Assembly: GCF_024699945.1 (NCBI RefSeq)
Contig: NZ_JAJOMY010000002.1
Location: 62,001-126,000, forward strand
Reading direction: 5' to 3'
Origin: Phenylobacterium sp. J426
Lineage (GTDB): Bacteria; Pseudomonadota; Alphaproteobacteria; Caulobacterales; Caulobacteraceae
Length of the DNA stretch: 64,000 nt
Part shown: piece after piece, positions 28,258 through 37,997 of the stretch
How positions within the stretch are numbered: the first letter of the stretch is position 1
Layout: every line of letters begins with the position of its first letter
The notes under the pieces: model-generated
The model's database searches: none
What the model was told of the DNA's origin: nothing
What the model saw: only the letters and a program-made list of their open reading frames with translations
Position numbers and translations under genes: made by a program

Positions 28258-29946
28258 CTAGAACAACGAGCGCCAGCCGAACAAAAGTTTCCACGGATCG
28301 TCGTCGCCATACGGCGTCTCGATCGCCTTCGCGCCCTCAACATTGAAGACAACCTTCCGCCGCCAGTTCAATCGCACGCCGGCCCCAACGGACCCGAGAT
28401 CATGCTCCTGCTCCGGAAGCAGGCCGTCGAAGCGCGAACGAATCCAGACCTTGCCCCAGTCCACGAAGCCGTAGAGCTCCGAGCCGTCGAGCGACCGCGG
28501 CCACAGCGATTTAGAGCTCCAGCCCAGCTCAAACGAGCCGGCCGCGCCGTAATCGCCTGTCAGCGTCGCCGAGCCGAAGGCTCGGCCGAACTGCTCGCCG
28601 CCGAGCGCCAGCTGTTCGGCGGCGGGCAATCGGCCGTCGCTCAGCTGAGCGGTTCCCCGCCACCTCGCAACCCATTCTTCGCCAAGAGCGCGGTCACGGC
28701 CAAGGTAGAGATTCAGTTTCTTGAAATCGTCGTCGGTCAACCGGGCGTCCGCATCTGCCCCGAGGATGTCGAGTCCCCAGCTCCCGGTGGCGCTGATCGC
28801 ATCGGCCTGACGGGCCGACTGCTTGCTCCAGGACAGACTGAGCCGAGCCGCCCGTGTGTGGTCACTCGAGAACGTTTGGCCATAGACGGCGTTGTCGCTG
28901 TCCTGTCCGTCGAGGCCGGCGGTCAGATATAGGTTCTCACCGTATGAGCGGATCAGTGGGTAAGTGAAGGCCACGCCAGCCGTGGTCGCTTCCCCCGTGA
29001 TGGGACTGTCTTTCGGTCGTGTGCGGAGACGCCCGATGCTTGCGGTCACGCGCAGGCCCTCGCTCCCGATCGGCGCGGAGTGGGAGATCGCATAGTATTG
29101 GAATGGGTCGATCTCGACGGGCGCGGCAACGGTGATCCGCGTCTGGTCGCCCTGCTGCAACAGGCTATTCACGACGAGCACCGCTTGGGCCTGCGTCCTG
29201 CCGAGCCGCGGCGTACCGCGGTCGCTGATTGTGATTTCCCGAGAGACGCGCTTGCGTTCGATGTCCAGCGTCAGCAGATAGGCCGCCTCGATACGGCTCT
29301 CCGTGAGCTTCGGCTCGACGACCATGCCGGGGATATCCCGGATCAGCGAGAGGTAGCGTTCCAGCCGCGGCTTCTGCAGCGGCTTCTCCTCAGTGAGCTT
29401 GGCCGAGTACTTTTTCAGCAACCGGAGGTGACGCGTCTCGACATCCCCGGTAATCGCGACCTGTCCGATGTAGCCTTCGGTGACAGCGATCACCACCTCG
29501 CCGCCCGCGAACGTTTGGACGGGGATGAAGACCTTGTAGATCGCAAAGTCCGAGCTTGCGTAGACGCCGGTGACGGCGTTCGCCAGCGCCTGTAGCGTCG
29601 AGGTATCAAGGGCGCGCCCGATGAATGGCGCCCAAGCGGCCTTCAACTGCGCTTCCGGCAGGCTCGCGCCACGCAGGGTGATCGCGCGGATCATGACTTG
29701 AGCCGGCGGTCGAGCAGCGCCGGCGACCGCGCCCTCGGTGACGGGCGGCATCGTCGGCGGTGGCGTGCCAGGGGCCAAAGGTCCGCGATCGGGGCGCTGT
29801 TGATCGAGAATCAGCGAGCCGGTGGGGCTCGCACCCACCCCCACCGGAGGTGAGACACTCGGCGAGCCCGATTGGGCGGCCGAGCTCCCGACCGGCGGCA
29901 GTAAAACGGCCGCCACGGCCGCCACACACACGAAACGCAACCCCAT
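28258..29946 (-). CDS. TpsB/FhaC-type outer-membrane transporter
   Basis: The 562-residue protein has a signal peptide and a Pro-rich linker. A POTRA-type domain follows (about 85-240: ITLRGASLPEAQLKAAWAPF, then VTEGYIGQVAITGD, LIRDIPGM). The C-terminal 16-strand beta-barrel ends GWRSLF with the terminal Phe recognised by BAM. This is the ShlB/FhaC/HecB family that exports two-partner-secretion proteins. No TpsA-type haemagglutinin partner is nearby. The adjacent upstream gene on the same strand encodes the repeat lipoprotein, only 78 bases away, and is the likeliest cargo by position. Confidence 0.85.
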   Translation of the reverse strand: MGLRFVCVAAVAAVLLPPVGSSAAQSGSPSVSPPVGVGASPTGSLILDQQRPDRGPLAPGTPPPTMPPVTEGAVAGAARPPAQVMIRAITLRGASLPEAQLKAAWAPFIGRALDTSTLQALANAVTGVYASSDFAIYKVFIPVQTFAGGEVVIAVTEGYIGQVAITGDVETRHLRLLKKYSAKLTEEKPLQKPRLERYLSLIRDIPGMVVEPKLTESRIEAAYLLTLDIERKRVSREITISDRGTPRLGRTQAQAVLVVNSLLQQGDQTRITVAAPVEIDPFQYYAISHSAPIGSEGLRVTASIGRLRTRPKDSPITGEATTAGVAFTYPLIRSYGENLYLTAGLDGQDSDNAVYGQTFSSDHTRAARLSLSWSKQSARQADAISATGSWGLDILGADADARLTDDDFKKLNLYLGRDRALGEEWVARWRGTAQLSDGRLPAAEQLALGGEQFGRAFGSATLTGDYGAAGSFELGWSSKSLWPRSLDGSELYGFVDWGKVWIRSRFDGLLPEQEHDLGSVGAGVRLNWRRKVVFNVEGAKAIETPYGDDDPWKLLFGWRSLF

Positions 29947-30024
29947 CCGAACCCCCGAGGCGAACCTGTCGGCGTGAAGGAAACCTCCCCGCCGACAGGC
30001 GAGTCAAACCTTAAGGCGTACGGC

Positions 30025-31713
30025 CTATTTGGGGGCGAGCAGTCCGCCCAGGAGTCCGGCGGAGGATCCGCCGCCGGTGACGCCGCCGACGACGCCGGTG
30101 ACCGCACCTACGACCCCGCCGACAAGACCGCCAGTGGGATCGGAGCCACCGCCGCCAGGGAGCCCCGGCAAGCCGCCGGTGACGCCGCCGACGACGCCGG
30201 TGACCGCACCCACGACCCCGCCGACAAGACCGCCAGTGGGATCGGAGCCACCGCCGCCAGGGAGGCCCGGCAAGCCGCCGGTGACGCCGCCGACGACGCC
30301 GGTGACCGCACCCACGACCCCGCTGACAAGACCGCCAGTGGGATCGGAGCCGCCGCCGCCAGGGAGGCCCGGCAAGCCGCCGGTGACGCCGCCGACGACG
30401 CCGGTGACCGCACCCACGACCCCGCCGACAAGACCGCCAGTGGGATCGGAGCCGCCGCCGCCAGGGAGGCCCGGCAAGCCGCCCGTGACGCCGCCGACGA
30501 CGCCATTGATTGTCTGGACCACGCCGCCGAGCGGAGCCGCAGCACCGCTGACGCCGCCCAGCAGGTTGCCGGCCAAGTCGCCCACTGCGCCGCCTTGGGC
30601 GAGGGTCGAGCCGGCGCCATGCACCGCTTGCAGGTTCAGCACCTGACCGCCGGCGAGCACATCAGCCGAGGCCGTGGCGCCGGCGGCGGGGGCTGGCGAC
30701 AGGACGCTGATTCCAACCGAGGCGTCGGATCCGGAGCCGATGACTTGGACGCCAGCAACCTTTACATTCAGCAGCTGCGAGCCGCCGAGCAGTTGACTGG
30801 TCGCCTCGCCGAGCTTGCCGTTGGCGTCGTCGAGCACTTGGCCTACGGGCCCGGCAGCGACTTGCTGGACCGTATCGCCAAGCGCCTCGCCGGCCTTGGC
30901 GGTGAGGTTCTGCACCGCTTGGCTCGCAGGCGCGCCGGCCCCCGGCGCCTGAACGTTTAGAAGCTGGCCGTTAGCCGCGACATTGGCGGTGGCGAGCTGG
31001 CCTTTGGCTTGCTCATCCGCGATCACCGCTGCGCCGATGAGCTGGCTGGCTCCGCCGTCCTTCGAGCCCAGCAGAGTCTCATTGACGACCACCACCTTCG
31101 CCAGACCTTCCAGAAGCGATCCAGAGGTGGGCGGCGACGTGGGTGAGGTGGGCGACGTCGGAGACGTCGGCGACGTGGGTGAAGTCGGCGAGGTGGGCGA
31201 CGTCGGCGAAGTCGGAGACGTCGGCGAAGTCGGAGACGTCGGCGACGTGGGTGAGGTGGGCGACGTGGGCGACGTGGGTGAGGTGGGCGACGTGGGCGAC
31301 GTGGGTGAGGTGGGCGACGTGGGCGAGGTGGGCGACGTCGGCGAGGTGGGCGACGTCGGCGACGTGGGTGAGGTGGGCGACGTCGGCGACGTGGGTGAGG
31401 TGGGCGAAGTCGGCGACGTAGGCGAAGTCGGGGACGTCGGGGACGTGGGTGAGGTGGGCGAAGTCGGAGACGTCGGCGACGTGGGTGAAGTCGGCGAGGT
31501 GGGCGACGTAGGCGAAGTCGGGGACGTCGGCGACGTAGGGGAAGTTGGCGAGGTGGGCGACGTAGGCGAAGTCGGGGACGTAGGGGAAGTTGGCGGCGAG
31601 TCTGGAACCGGCGTCAGGCTGAAGCTGTGTCCGCTCGAGCCGCAGCCGCCAAGCGCCAGTGTAAGGACGGACGCGCCGGTCAGCGCGACGAAAGTGCGTG
31701 TGCGAGTAGCCAT
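30025..31713 (-). CDS. Repeat lipoprotein with Pro-Thr-Ser tract
   Basis: From ATG 31713 a lipoprotein signal ends LALGGC. A tract of roughly 50 consecutive Pro-Thr-Ser tripeptides follows (DNA about 31130-31600). The middle domain contains three NGQLLNVQAPGAGA-like segments (LLNVQ, LLNVKV, VLNLQ). The end has four-plus copies of a 34-residue Gly/Val-rich repeat (period 102 bases, 30071-30480). The PTS tract should be an extended, possibly glycosylated stalk. I recognise no known family. The gene precedes the TpsB gene in an apparent operon. An upstream in-frame ATG at 31770 exists but lies before the signal. Confidence 0.75.
   Translation of the reverse strand: MATRTRTFVALTGASVLTLALGGCGSSGHSFSLTPVPDSPPTSPTSPTSPTSPTSPTSPTSPTSPTSPTSPTSPTSPTSPTSPTSPTSPTSPTSPTSPTSPTSPTSPTSPTSPTSPTSPTSPTSPTSPTSPTSPTSPTSPTSPTSPTSPTSPTSPTSPTSPTSPTSPTSPTSPTSPTSPTSPTSPTSPTSPTSPPTSGSLLEGLAKVVVVNETLLGSKDGGASQLIGAAVIADEQAKGQLATANVAANGQLLNVQAPGAGAPASQAVQNLTAKAGEALGDTVQQVAAGPVGQVLDDANGKLGEATSQLLGGSQLLNVKVAGVQVIGSGSDASVGISVLSPAPAAGATASADVLAGGQVLNLQAVHGAGSTLAQGGAVGDLAGNLLGGVSGAAAPLGGVVQTINGVVGGVTGGLPGLPGGGGSDPTGGLVGGVVGAVTGVVGGVTGGLPGLPGGGGSDPTGGLVSGVVGAVTGVVGGVTGGLPGLPGGGGSDPTGGLVGGVVGAVTGVVGGVTGGLPGLPGGGGSDPTGGLVGGVVGAVTGVVGGVTGGGSSAGLLGGLLAPK
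30071..30480. repeat. Tandem repeat, 102-bp unit, about four copies
   Basis: The unit start CCGCCGGTGACG recurs at 30071, 30173, 30275 and about 30377, an exact spacing of 102 bases. In the minus-strand reading frame this gives a 34-residue Gly/Val/Pro-rich repeat containing GLPGLPGGGGSDPTGG. Copies are nearly identical, indicating recent expansion or conversion. Confidence 0.85.
31130..31600. repeat. 9-bp minisatellite encoding Pro-Thr-Ser repeats
   Basis: Units such as GGCGACGTG, GGTGAGGTG and GGCGAAGTC are repeated about 50 times without interruption. On the minus strand every unit reads Pro-Thr-Ser although the DNA varies at synonymous positions. Slippage at this locus would change the stalk length in steps of three residues. 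Confidence 0.9.
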
Positions 31714-32090
31714 GACATCAATCCTTACTGCCGGGCAGACCGAACATGAATAAGTACGTCTGACTTGCATAGAAGCTCAACTCGACATCGATGACAAGCG
31801 ATCGTTGCGTTACGCGCAAGTCTTGCTTGCGCGCCTGCCTCTAGGCTCGCGCGGCGACATCGGCCAGACGCCGTAAGGCCGAGTTTGAAGTCGCCGGGCA
31901 GGCTTACGCTCGCGATTTCCGATTAACTTAGAAGGCGCATGCGAGGCGGTCGGCGTACGACCTCGTCGCGACCAATGGGATCGGATTCGGCGCTGGACGG
32001 CCCTGAACCATGCGCGCGGTTGACTTAAGAACGACCCAGCTGACGACTCGAGCAGCCTGTCACCGAGACGGTCGCGTCACGTTCAGCGGC
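31714..32090. promoter_or_regulatory. Intergenic region upstream of the repeat lipoprotein
   Basis: About 380 bases between the lipoprotein start and the 3' end of the PAS-GGDEF-EAL gene. It must hold the lipoprotein operon promoter and the terminator of the upstream gene. No consensus promoter or strong hairpin could be picked out by eye. Confidence 0.35.
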
Positions 32091-34199
32091 TTAGCCGGAC
32101 GCGAGTTCCGCCGCCAAGTCCTCAAGGATCTTCTCGAAAGGCGCCGGTCGACCGAAGGCGTACCCCTGGAGGAAGTCGACGCCGATCGAGCGAACAACCT
32201 CCATGGTCGCCTCGTCCTCAACGAACTCAGCCACCGTGGATGCGCCGAGTCGATGCGCTAGGGCGTTCATAGATTCAACGATAGCGCGGTCCGTCTCATC
32301 GCGGGCGATGTTGCGGATAAAGCTTCCATCGATCTTCACGCTATCGACCGCGAAGTGCTTTAGGTAAGCGAAGGAGCTTAGGCCGCTGCCGAAATCGTCC
32401 AAGGCAATGCTGCACCCCAAGGCGCGGAGGCGCTCCATCACCCCGCCTGCCGTGGCAATATTATTCAGGGCCGCCGTCTCGGTGATCTCGAACGTGAGCG
32501 ATGAGGTGTGGATGGGTGAACGGTCGAGCAGCTCGATCAATTGGACCAAAGTTCCGGGATTGTTCAGCGAATTAGCCGACAGGTTGATTGAGATCCGCAG
32601 CGACTTCAATCGAGCGATCTTAGGTCCCAACCGTCCGATCGCCTCCTCCAGAACCCACCGATCGATCTCAGCCATGAGGTCGAATTTCTCGGCCGCTGGG
32701 ATAAAGGCGCCCGGGGCGACGAGGTCTCCGCTGGTATCGATCATCCGGACAAGGAGCTCGTAGCGGCGCTCCTCGTCGCCATCGTTAGCGGCCACGATTG
32801 GCTGGGCGAACAGGATCAGCCGGTTCTCGCTGAGGACGTCGCGCATGCCGGCGACGACAGCCATTTCCCGGCGACGTTCAGCCATGCCCTTGTCGCCTGG
32901 CTCGAACATGGCGACGCGTCCCCGACCGGCGAGTTTAGCCTCATAACAAGCCATGTCCGCGTGGCTTAGCACTTCGCCAGGAGAGAAGGCGCCGTCGATC
33001 TGGCACATGCCGACGCTGAGCCCTGTGCGGAAGACACGGTCCTTCCAGACGAACCGGAAATTCGTCGCCGTCTGGATAATCGATTCCGCCGTGGCGATGC
33101 TGTCTTTCGCGTCCCGACCCCGCAGGATCAGGGCGAACTCGTCGCCTCCGATGCGCGCGAGCAGATCATTCGGTTGGAGAAGCGTCTTTATGAGACCACT
33201 GACTTGGCGGAGATAGTGATCGCCAGCCTCATGCCCAGCCGTGTCGTTGATCAATTTGAACTGATCCACGTCGAGGTAGCAGAGCACGTGCGGCGGGCCG
33301 CCCGGAACAGCGGCTTCTACGGCCTCGCCCAGCGCCTCCTGAAGCAAGGCTCGGTTCGCCAAGCCGGTGAGGGGATCATGGGTCGCAGCGTGTCTCAGCT
33401 GGCGCTCGAGCCGTCGGGCCTCAGTGATATCCTGCACAACGAGCACTGCGCCGATGATGTCGCCGTGTCGCGTCCGGATTGAGGAGACTGTCGCCTGGAT
33501 CTCATAGGTGGCGCCGATCGACGTGGTGAGCCAAGCTAGCCGCTCTAAACGCGTGGCGGCCTGACGGATTGAGGTGAGGGCGAGATTGTCAAGGCTCGAT
33601 CCGTCGACGATGGAACGTAGGTCCATGACGGAGTCTAGAGGTCGCCCCACCGCCGCGCGGGCATCAAGGGCGAGCAGTGTCTCCGCCGCAGCGTTGATGA
33701 AGCGGACCCGCCCCAGAACATCGGTCACCACCACCGCATCGCCGATGGAAGCGAGGGTGACGTGCAATTGCTCTTTCTCTTGGTGCAGCGCATCGGCCAT
33801 GACCTGGCCTGCGGTCACATCCCACGTCGCACCGATCATGCGCTGACCATCGACGCCGCCGTCTTGGGCAAGTTCGCCCATCGTACGAAGCCAGCGGGTT
33901 GCACCCTCGGGCGTGCGTACCCGGAACTCCGTATCTAATGGCGCGCCTCGCGATGCCGCTTCAAGCTCGGCGGTGACACGCTGCCGGTCACGGTCGTCGA
34001 TGGAACGGAGAATGCTCGGCAGATCTATCCGTTGATCCGCGGTGAAACCGTATAGCGCGCGCATCTGGTCGTCCCAGATGTGATTCGAACCCCGCAGGTT
34101 CCATTCCCAAATCCCAATCGCAGCGGCCCGAGTCGCCAAGGCGGCGCGTTCGGAGAGCCGAACCCTCCAGTCCACCTCGCCTTGCTGGCCTGCTTCCAC
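32091..34199 (-). CDS. PAS-PAS-GGDEF-EAL c-di-GMP signalling protein
   Basis: The 702-residue soluble protein has two PAS domains (about 20-135 and 140-250). A GGDEF domain follows with intact RIGGDEF; the I-site position has no arginine, reading QPND. A C-terminal EAL domain (about 445-690) reads ELL in place of EAL. Metal and substrate residues appear in INLSANS, FEITET, LDDFGSG, VKIDGSFI and LQGYAFGRP, so phosphodiesterase activity is likely. It could be bifunctional. There is no membrane segment. Confidence 0.88.
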   Translation of the reverse strand: MEAGQQGEVDWRVRLSERAALATRAAAIGIWEWNLRGSNHIWDDQMRALYGFTADQRIDLPSILRSIDDRDRQRVTAELEAASRGAPLDTEFRVRTPEGATRWLRTMGELAQDGGVDGQRMIGATWDVTAGQVMADALHQEKEQLHVTLASIGDAVVVTDVLGRVRFINAAAETLLALDARAAVGRPLDSVMDLRSIVDGSSLDNLALTSIRQAATRLERLAWLTTSIGATYEIQATVSSIRTRHGDIIGAVLVVQDITEARRLERQLRHAATHDPLTGLANRALLQEALGEAVEAAVPGGPPHVLCYLDVDQFKLINDTAGHEAGDHYLRQVSGLIKTLLQPNDLLARIGGDEFALILRGRDAKDSIATAESIIQTATNFRFVWKDRVFRTGLSVGMCQIDGAFSPGEVLSHADMACYEAKLAGRGRVAMFEPGDKGMAERRREMAVVAGMRDVLSENRLILFAQPIVAANDGDEERRYELLVRMIDTSGDLVAPGAFIPAAEKFDLMAEIDRWVLEEAIGRLGPKIARLKSLRISINLSANSLNNPGTLVQLIELLDRSPIHTSSLTFEITETAALNNIATAGGVMERLRALGCSIALDDFGSGLSSFAYLKHFAVDSVKIDGSFIRNIARDETDRAIVESMNALAHRLGASTVAEFVEDEATMEVVRSIGVDFLQGYAFGRPAPFEKILEDLAAELASG

Positions 34200-34298
34200 C
34201 CGCGTTGACGCTCCTCATTGTCGCGCTGCAGCTTAGCGGGCGAGGGTCTGCGAAGGAAGGGCGACTGGCGCCGTATTTTCGCGGTGCGGTTGCAGAAC

Positions 34299-35024
34299 TC
34301 ACCCGCCCGACTTGCGTCGCTCCCGGGCCAGAACACGGCAGCTGCTCTGGTTTCCTGCCCGGCATCGCGCGTCCAGGGCGCCAGAGTTCGACGCCACAAC
34401 ATTGGCAAGCTGCGCGACAGGCGCCGATCCTGGCGGACCCGCGCCCATCTCCAAACTCGGGTCTAAGACTGGGTTACGTTCCCGAGACGTCGAGATCGGG
34501 TCGAAAGCGACGCGCGCCGGCGGAGGTTGCTCGGCTGCCGCGACCTGCACGCGCGGTGGCGGCGCGCTTCGCGCGAAGGTCGCCGCTCGCGCCTGGAGGC
34601 GGTCTGCGATCTTGTCGCACTTGGCAGGCAAGGTCCAACTCATCCAAGCCTGCGCGAGCGTGCGCGCGCCCACCGCCTCCAACGTCGGCCAAGCCGCCCG
34701 ACCCCTCGCGATGGCGGCTGCCCGCGCCGAGGCGTCTGCCTGGCCGGTGGCTTCCGCAGCCCAAAGGGCAAGGTCGAGCTTCAATCTGTGCCGACGGGCC
34801 GCCGTCTGCAGGTCCGTGTAGACCTTCAAATCCGCTGCAAGGCTGGATCCAGGCGCCCGGTACGCGGTTTCGATGCGCGTGACTTCGGGGAGCACAGCCG
34901 AGTGTAGGTCGATGTACTGGCCCAGCATCCCGCGACACCAGGCGACATAGCCGTAGTCATCAGCTGGCGGCGCCACGGCGGCTGAAGCGCTCGCGATAGC
35001 CGCTACAAACAAGCCTGTCAGCAC
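34299..35024 (-). CDS. Hypothetical exported protein
   Basis: The 241-residue product has a short signal peptide (ending ASAAVAPP) and a helical domain with four cysteines (YVAWCRGMLGQ, PAKCDKIADRL, DARCRAGNQSSCR). The tail is Pro/Ala-rich. Ending ARCRAGNQSSCRVLA, it resembles envelope proteins common in Caulobacterales, but I know no function. Confidence 0.6.
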   Translation of the reverse strand: MLTGLFVAAIASASAAVAPPADDYGYVAWCRGMLGQYIDLHSAVLPEVTRIETAYRAPGSSLAADLKVYTDLQTAARRHRLKLDLALWAAEATGQADASARAAAIARGRAAWPTLEAVGARTLAQAWMSWTLPAKCDKIADRLQARAATFARSAPPPRVQVAAAEQPPPARVAFDPISTSRERNPVLDPSLEMGAGPPGSAPVAQLANVVASNSGALDARCRAGNQSSCRVLARERRKSGG

Positions 35025-35071
35025 GATCGATCCTCCCGAGCACAGCGTAGAGCGCCGCCCGGCAATGTCAA

Positions 35072-36752
35072 CTAACGGGCACGAGTTGATCGAAAGTGGA
35101 TGCCTTCAAGCTCTTGCGGATAGCTGAGGTGCCAGTCGTTGCGCCACCTGAAATTCACGTAAGTAATGGTTACACTGAAATCGAGCGCACGGACCTGATG
35201 CCACCAACCGATGGGTATAAAGAGCGCGTCTCCGGGCTCTAGGAGCACTTCATAGAGCCGCGCATCCTTCAGCTGAGGGTATAGATTTAGGTTCAGCTGC
35301 GCGTCCTGAAGATCGCGAACCTCGCTGAACATATGGAGATGATTGTAAAGCTTGCCGACATCTGCCGCAGGGGCCAGCAGAACCTGCTTGCGTCCTTTAA
35401 CCTGAGCCACGAGATTGTTCGTGAGGTCATGGTGCAGCGGCGTGAAGGTGGCGGCGGGACCGATCCACCATTGACCAGCCGCATCCGGCGACTCGGGGTC
35501 GAGGAATTTCGACAGCGGCCGTACGTCCGCTCTAAGCGGCGCTAGGGCTTTATGGTTCGACTTGAAATTATAGGCCGTAAGATAGGCGCTGTTCCCCGAG
35601 CCTGGAGCCGTAATCATCCGCACGAAGTCATCGAACGGCATTGTCCGGCGATGATCATGTTTGCGGACTTCATAATCTGGCGCTTCCGTTCGGCCGCCCT
35701 GGTATTCGATTGGCGCCGAACCCACCTTGTTAGCTAGGTACTCCGGCGTCCAAAGGGTCAGCGCCGGCCAGTCAGCCAGTTCGCCACCCAGCACCACGGG
35801 ACGATGGCTCTTATAGAACTGTTCGAAGAACTCGTCCGTCGTCAGTCCCTCCAATCTATCAATTCCATCGCCGCCGAGTTGGCGATGCGATTCGATCACA
35901 TCCAGCAGCCAGTCCCGCTTGGCCAGTTGGATGCTCGCGAGGTGCGCCGCACCGCTCGCAGGCTCGGAGGGCGCGTTCTCGTTGGCGAGGCTTGGCAGGC
36001 TCCCCGTGAACCGGTTCGGTTCAATGGCCGGCTCGAACGGGGCCAGGCGCAGCTTGGTCCGATGATCCGGCACGCCCGGACAGCCATCGAGCGTCACGCC
36101 GCGGAAGTAATGCTTCTGCCATTTTTCGGTCGGCAGGCCCTCTGATCGGCGGGCGTGGAATTCGCTTCGACTCGCGTCCCAAGCTGCAAACTTGGCCTTC
36201 AGGTCGGGATCGGAGTCGATATCCGCAAATCGCGGTGTGATGGATTCCAGCGTGTTGCGCCCCACCGGGAAGAAGAAGCAGATCGGCTCGCCCTCCTCGA
36301 ACCGCACCCAATGTTGTGACCGCGTGAACTTCCAGTTCATGGTGAAGGTGAAGGGCGACCAATCTGTTTCGATCACCCCGGCGAGGGCGCCGATGCCATC
36401 CTTCGGCGCATTGGGCGGCCCCATGACGAACAGATTCCAGCCCGTTTCGGTCCGGAAAAAGACCGTCGATGTGGAAAGTGATCACACCCTGGCCGAAGAT
36501 CGAGACTGGGGCCAGGCTTTGCGGCAGACCGTCAGGGAAGCGGAACTCGATGTCCTGGGCGCTGAGACCGCCAAGCCACCGCGCTTCGAAGGTGCAGGGG
36601 CTCAGCACCTCCCAACCGTGAGCGTTGGCGATATCCAACGGGAGGCAGCGATAGGCGAAGTTCTCGGGCGTGGCGTCCATCCAGGCGCGCTCACGCGGTG
36701 CGGGCCGGATGTGGGGGCGCCAGCCGGGATGAACATAGCAGATCAGATCCAT
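35072..36752 (-). CDS. DUF6065-JmjC/cupin fusion hydroxylase-like protein (apparent frameshift)
   Basis: The N-terminal frame (from ATG 36752) gives a DUF6065-like domain beginning DLICYVHPGWRPHIRPAP. The rest, in another frame, continues it (GPPNAPKDGIGALAGVIETD) and then forms a cupin-8/JmjC domain with the iron-binding pattern LHHDL (HxD) and the distal histidine in IGWWHQVRAL. The frames join at the A5 run 36456-36460. Relatives are Fe(II)/2-oxoglutarate oxygenases of the FIH type that hydroxylate proteins or small molecules. Whether DUF6065 supplies substrate binding is unknown. Full length is about 560 residues. Confidence 0.75.
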
Positions 36753-36822
36753 GCGTCATATTTGCGTTTTGGTTGAGACTTAGTGATGGAGCGGATTCGT
36801 CGCCGGTGCAATACAGCCGATC

Positions 36823-37997
36823 TTAGGCTAAGAGGCCGACAAGAGCGGGGACGCTGGCCGAGCCGGGGAAGACATCGCGATCAAGCCGCGACCGGTGGAG
36901 GTCAAACGCTTCCATCAGGAGACCCTTGGCGAGGCCGCGAAGATCGAGCGTCGGGCGAAGATCCCTCCCCTCGTGAAGCTGCGGCCCCGCGACGCCGGGC
37001 CAGTCGGCGAGCACGCGCCCGCCCGAAACCCCACCGCCCGCGACGAAGGCGACCGAAGCCGTGCCGTGATCGGTCCCCCGCGTGCCGTTGAGGCGCGCGG
37101 TGCGGCCAAACTCAGTCACCGCCAGGATACAGGTGTCGCGCCAAAGGGGCCCGAGAGCGTCCCGAAACGCGCCGACCACACCGTCGAGAACGGCGACCGG
37201 CGTGGCCATTTTGGCGAACGCCTGCTCGTGGGTGTCCCAGGCGTCGATCGTCAAGGCGAGCACCCGCGGTCCCTCGGGCCCCGCCGCCAGGCGGGCGACC
37301 TGCTGGGCTTCTGCGATCAGGCGATCGGCCCGCGTCAATCCTTTGGCCGAGCCTCCAGCAGCCCCACGGAGCGCGGAGGCTCCGTGGAGCGCAGCGGCGA
37401 ACTCGGGATCCGTCGAGGCGTAGAGCTTCGACAGCTGCTCGTAGATGTCGGCCCCGGCGCCTTGGAGGCTCGGCGGCGCCCAGGTGGTCACCGGGGCGGC
37501 GCCAGTGAGGATCAAGGGCGCCGTTCGCCCGACCCCGATCGGTCGAACGGACGTTGGCCTCGGTCCGGTCGGGATTGCGGTTAGGGCACGATTGAGCCAG
37601 CCGGTATCCAATTGGCGGGGCAGGGCGCCGCCACTTTCCAGCACCTGCTGTCCGTCGAAATGCGACCGTTCACGATAGGGGCTCGCCGCAGCATGAACGA
37701 CGATCAGTTCACGCCGTGCAAACAGCTCCCCGAGCACCGACAGATCGGGGTGCAGGGCGAAGAGGCCGTCGAGCCGTCGCCCCTTGACGGCGTCGGCGAG
37801 GGCTTCTGGACGTAACTCGGCGAACGCTGGGTCGCCCACGGGGGGGCCAAGGCTAAGCCATCGGCTGCGCCACGTAGAACAACGACGATCAGTCTGCGAT
37901 CACGGGCGCCTGCAGCGGCCAAGGCCTGGGGCGCCAGGGCCCATGCTGCGGCGGTAAGGCCGCTGGTCAGCAGGGTGCGCCTCGAAACGGAACTCAT
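36823..37997 (-). CDS. DUF1501 Tat-exported protein (apparent frameshift)
   Basis: From ATG 37997 the protein has a twin-arginine signal (SVSRRTLLTSGLTAAAWALA) followed by DRRLIVVVLRGAADGL, the DUF1501 start. The main part is in another frame and reads IDAWDTHEQ, AVTEFGRTARLNGTRGTDHG, the metal-site-like conserved part of DUF1501 sulfatase-related proteins. The frames join at the G7 run about 37840-37847. It is paired and 4-base overlapped with a DUF1800 gene, as these two families almost always are. Confidence 0.82.

Noticed and set aside
29974..30960. Long plus-strand frames (205-328 aa) opposite the lipoprotein repeats
   Set aside because: They are repetitive Ala/Asp/Pro-rich shadows of the minus-strand lipoprotein repeats, with no start signals.
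31130..31600. The 9-bp repeat array as a CRISPR array
   Set aside because: Units are contiguous 9-mers with no unique spacers, and every unit encodes Pro-Thr-Ser in the lipoprotein frame.
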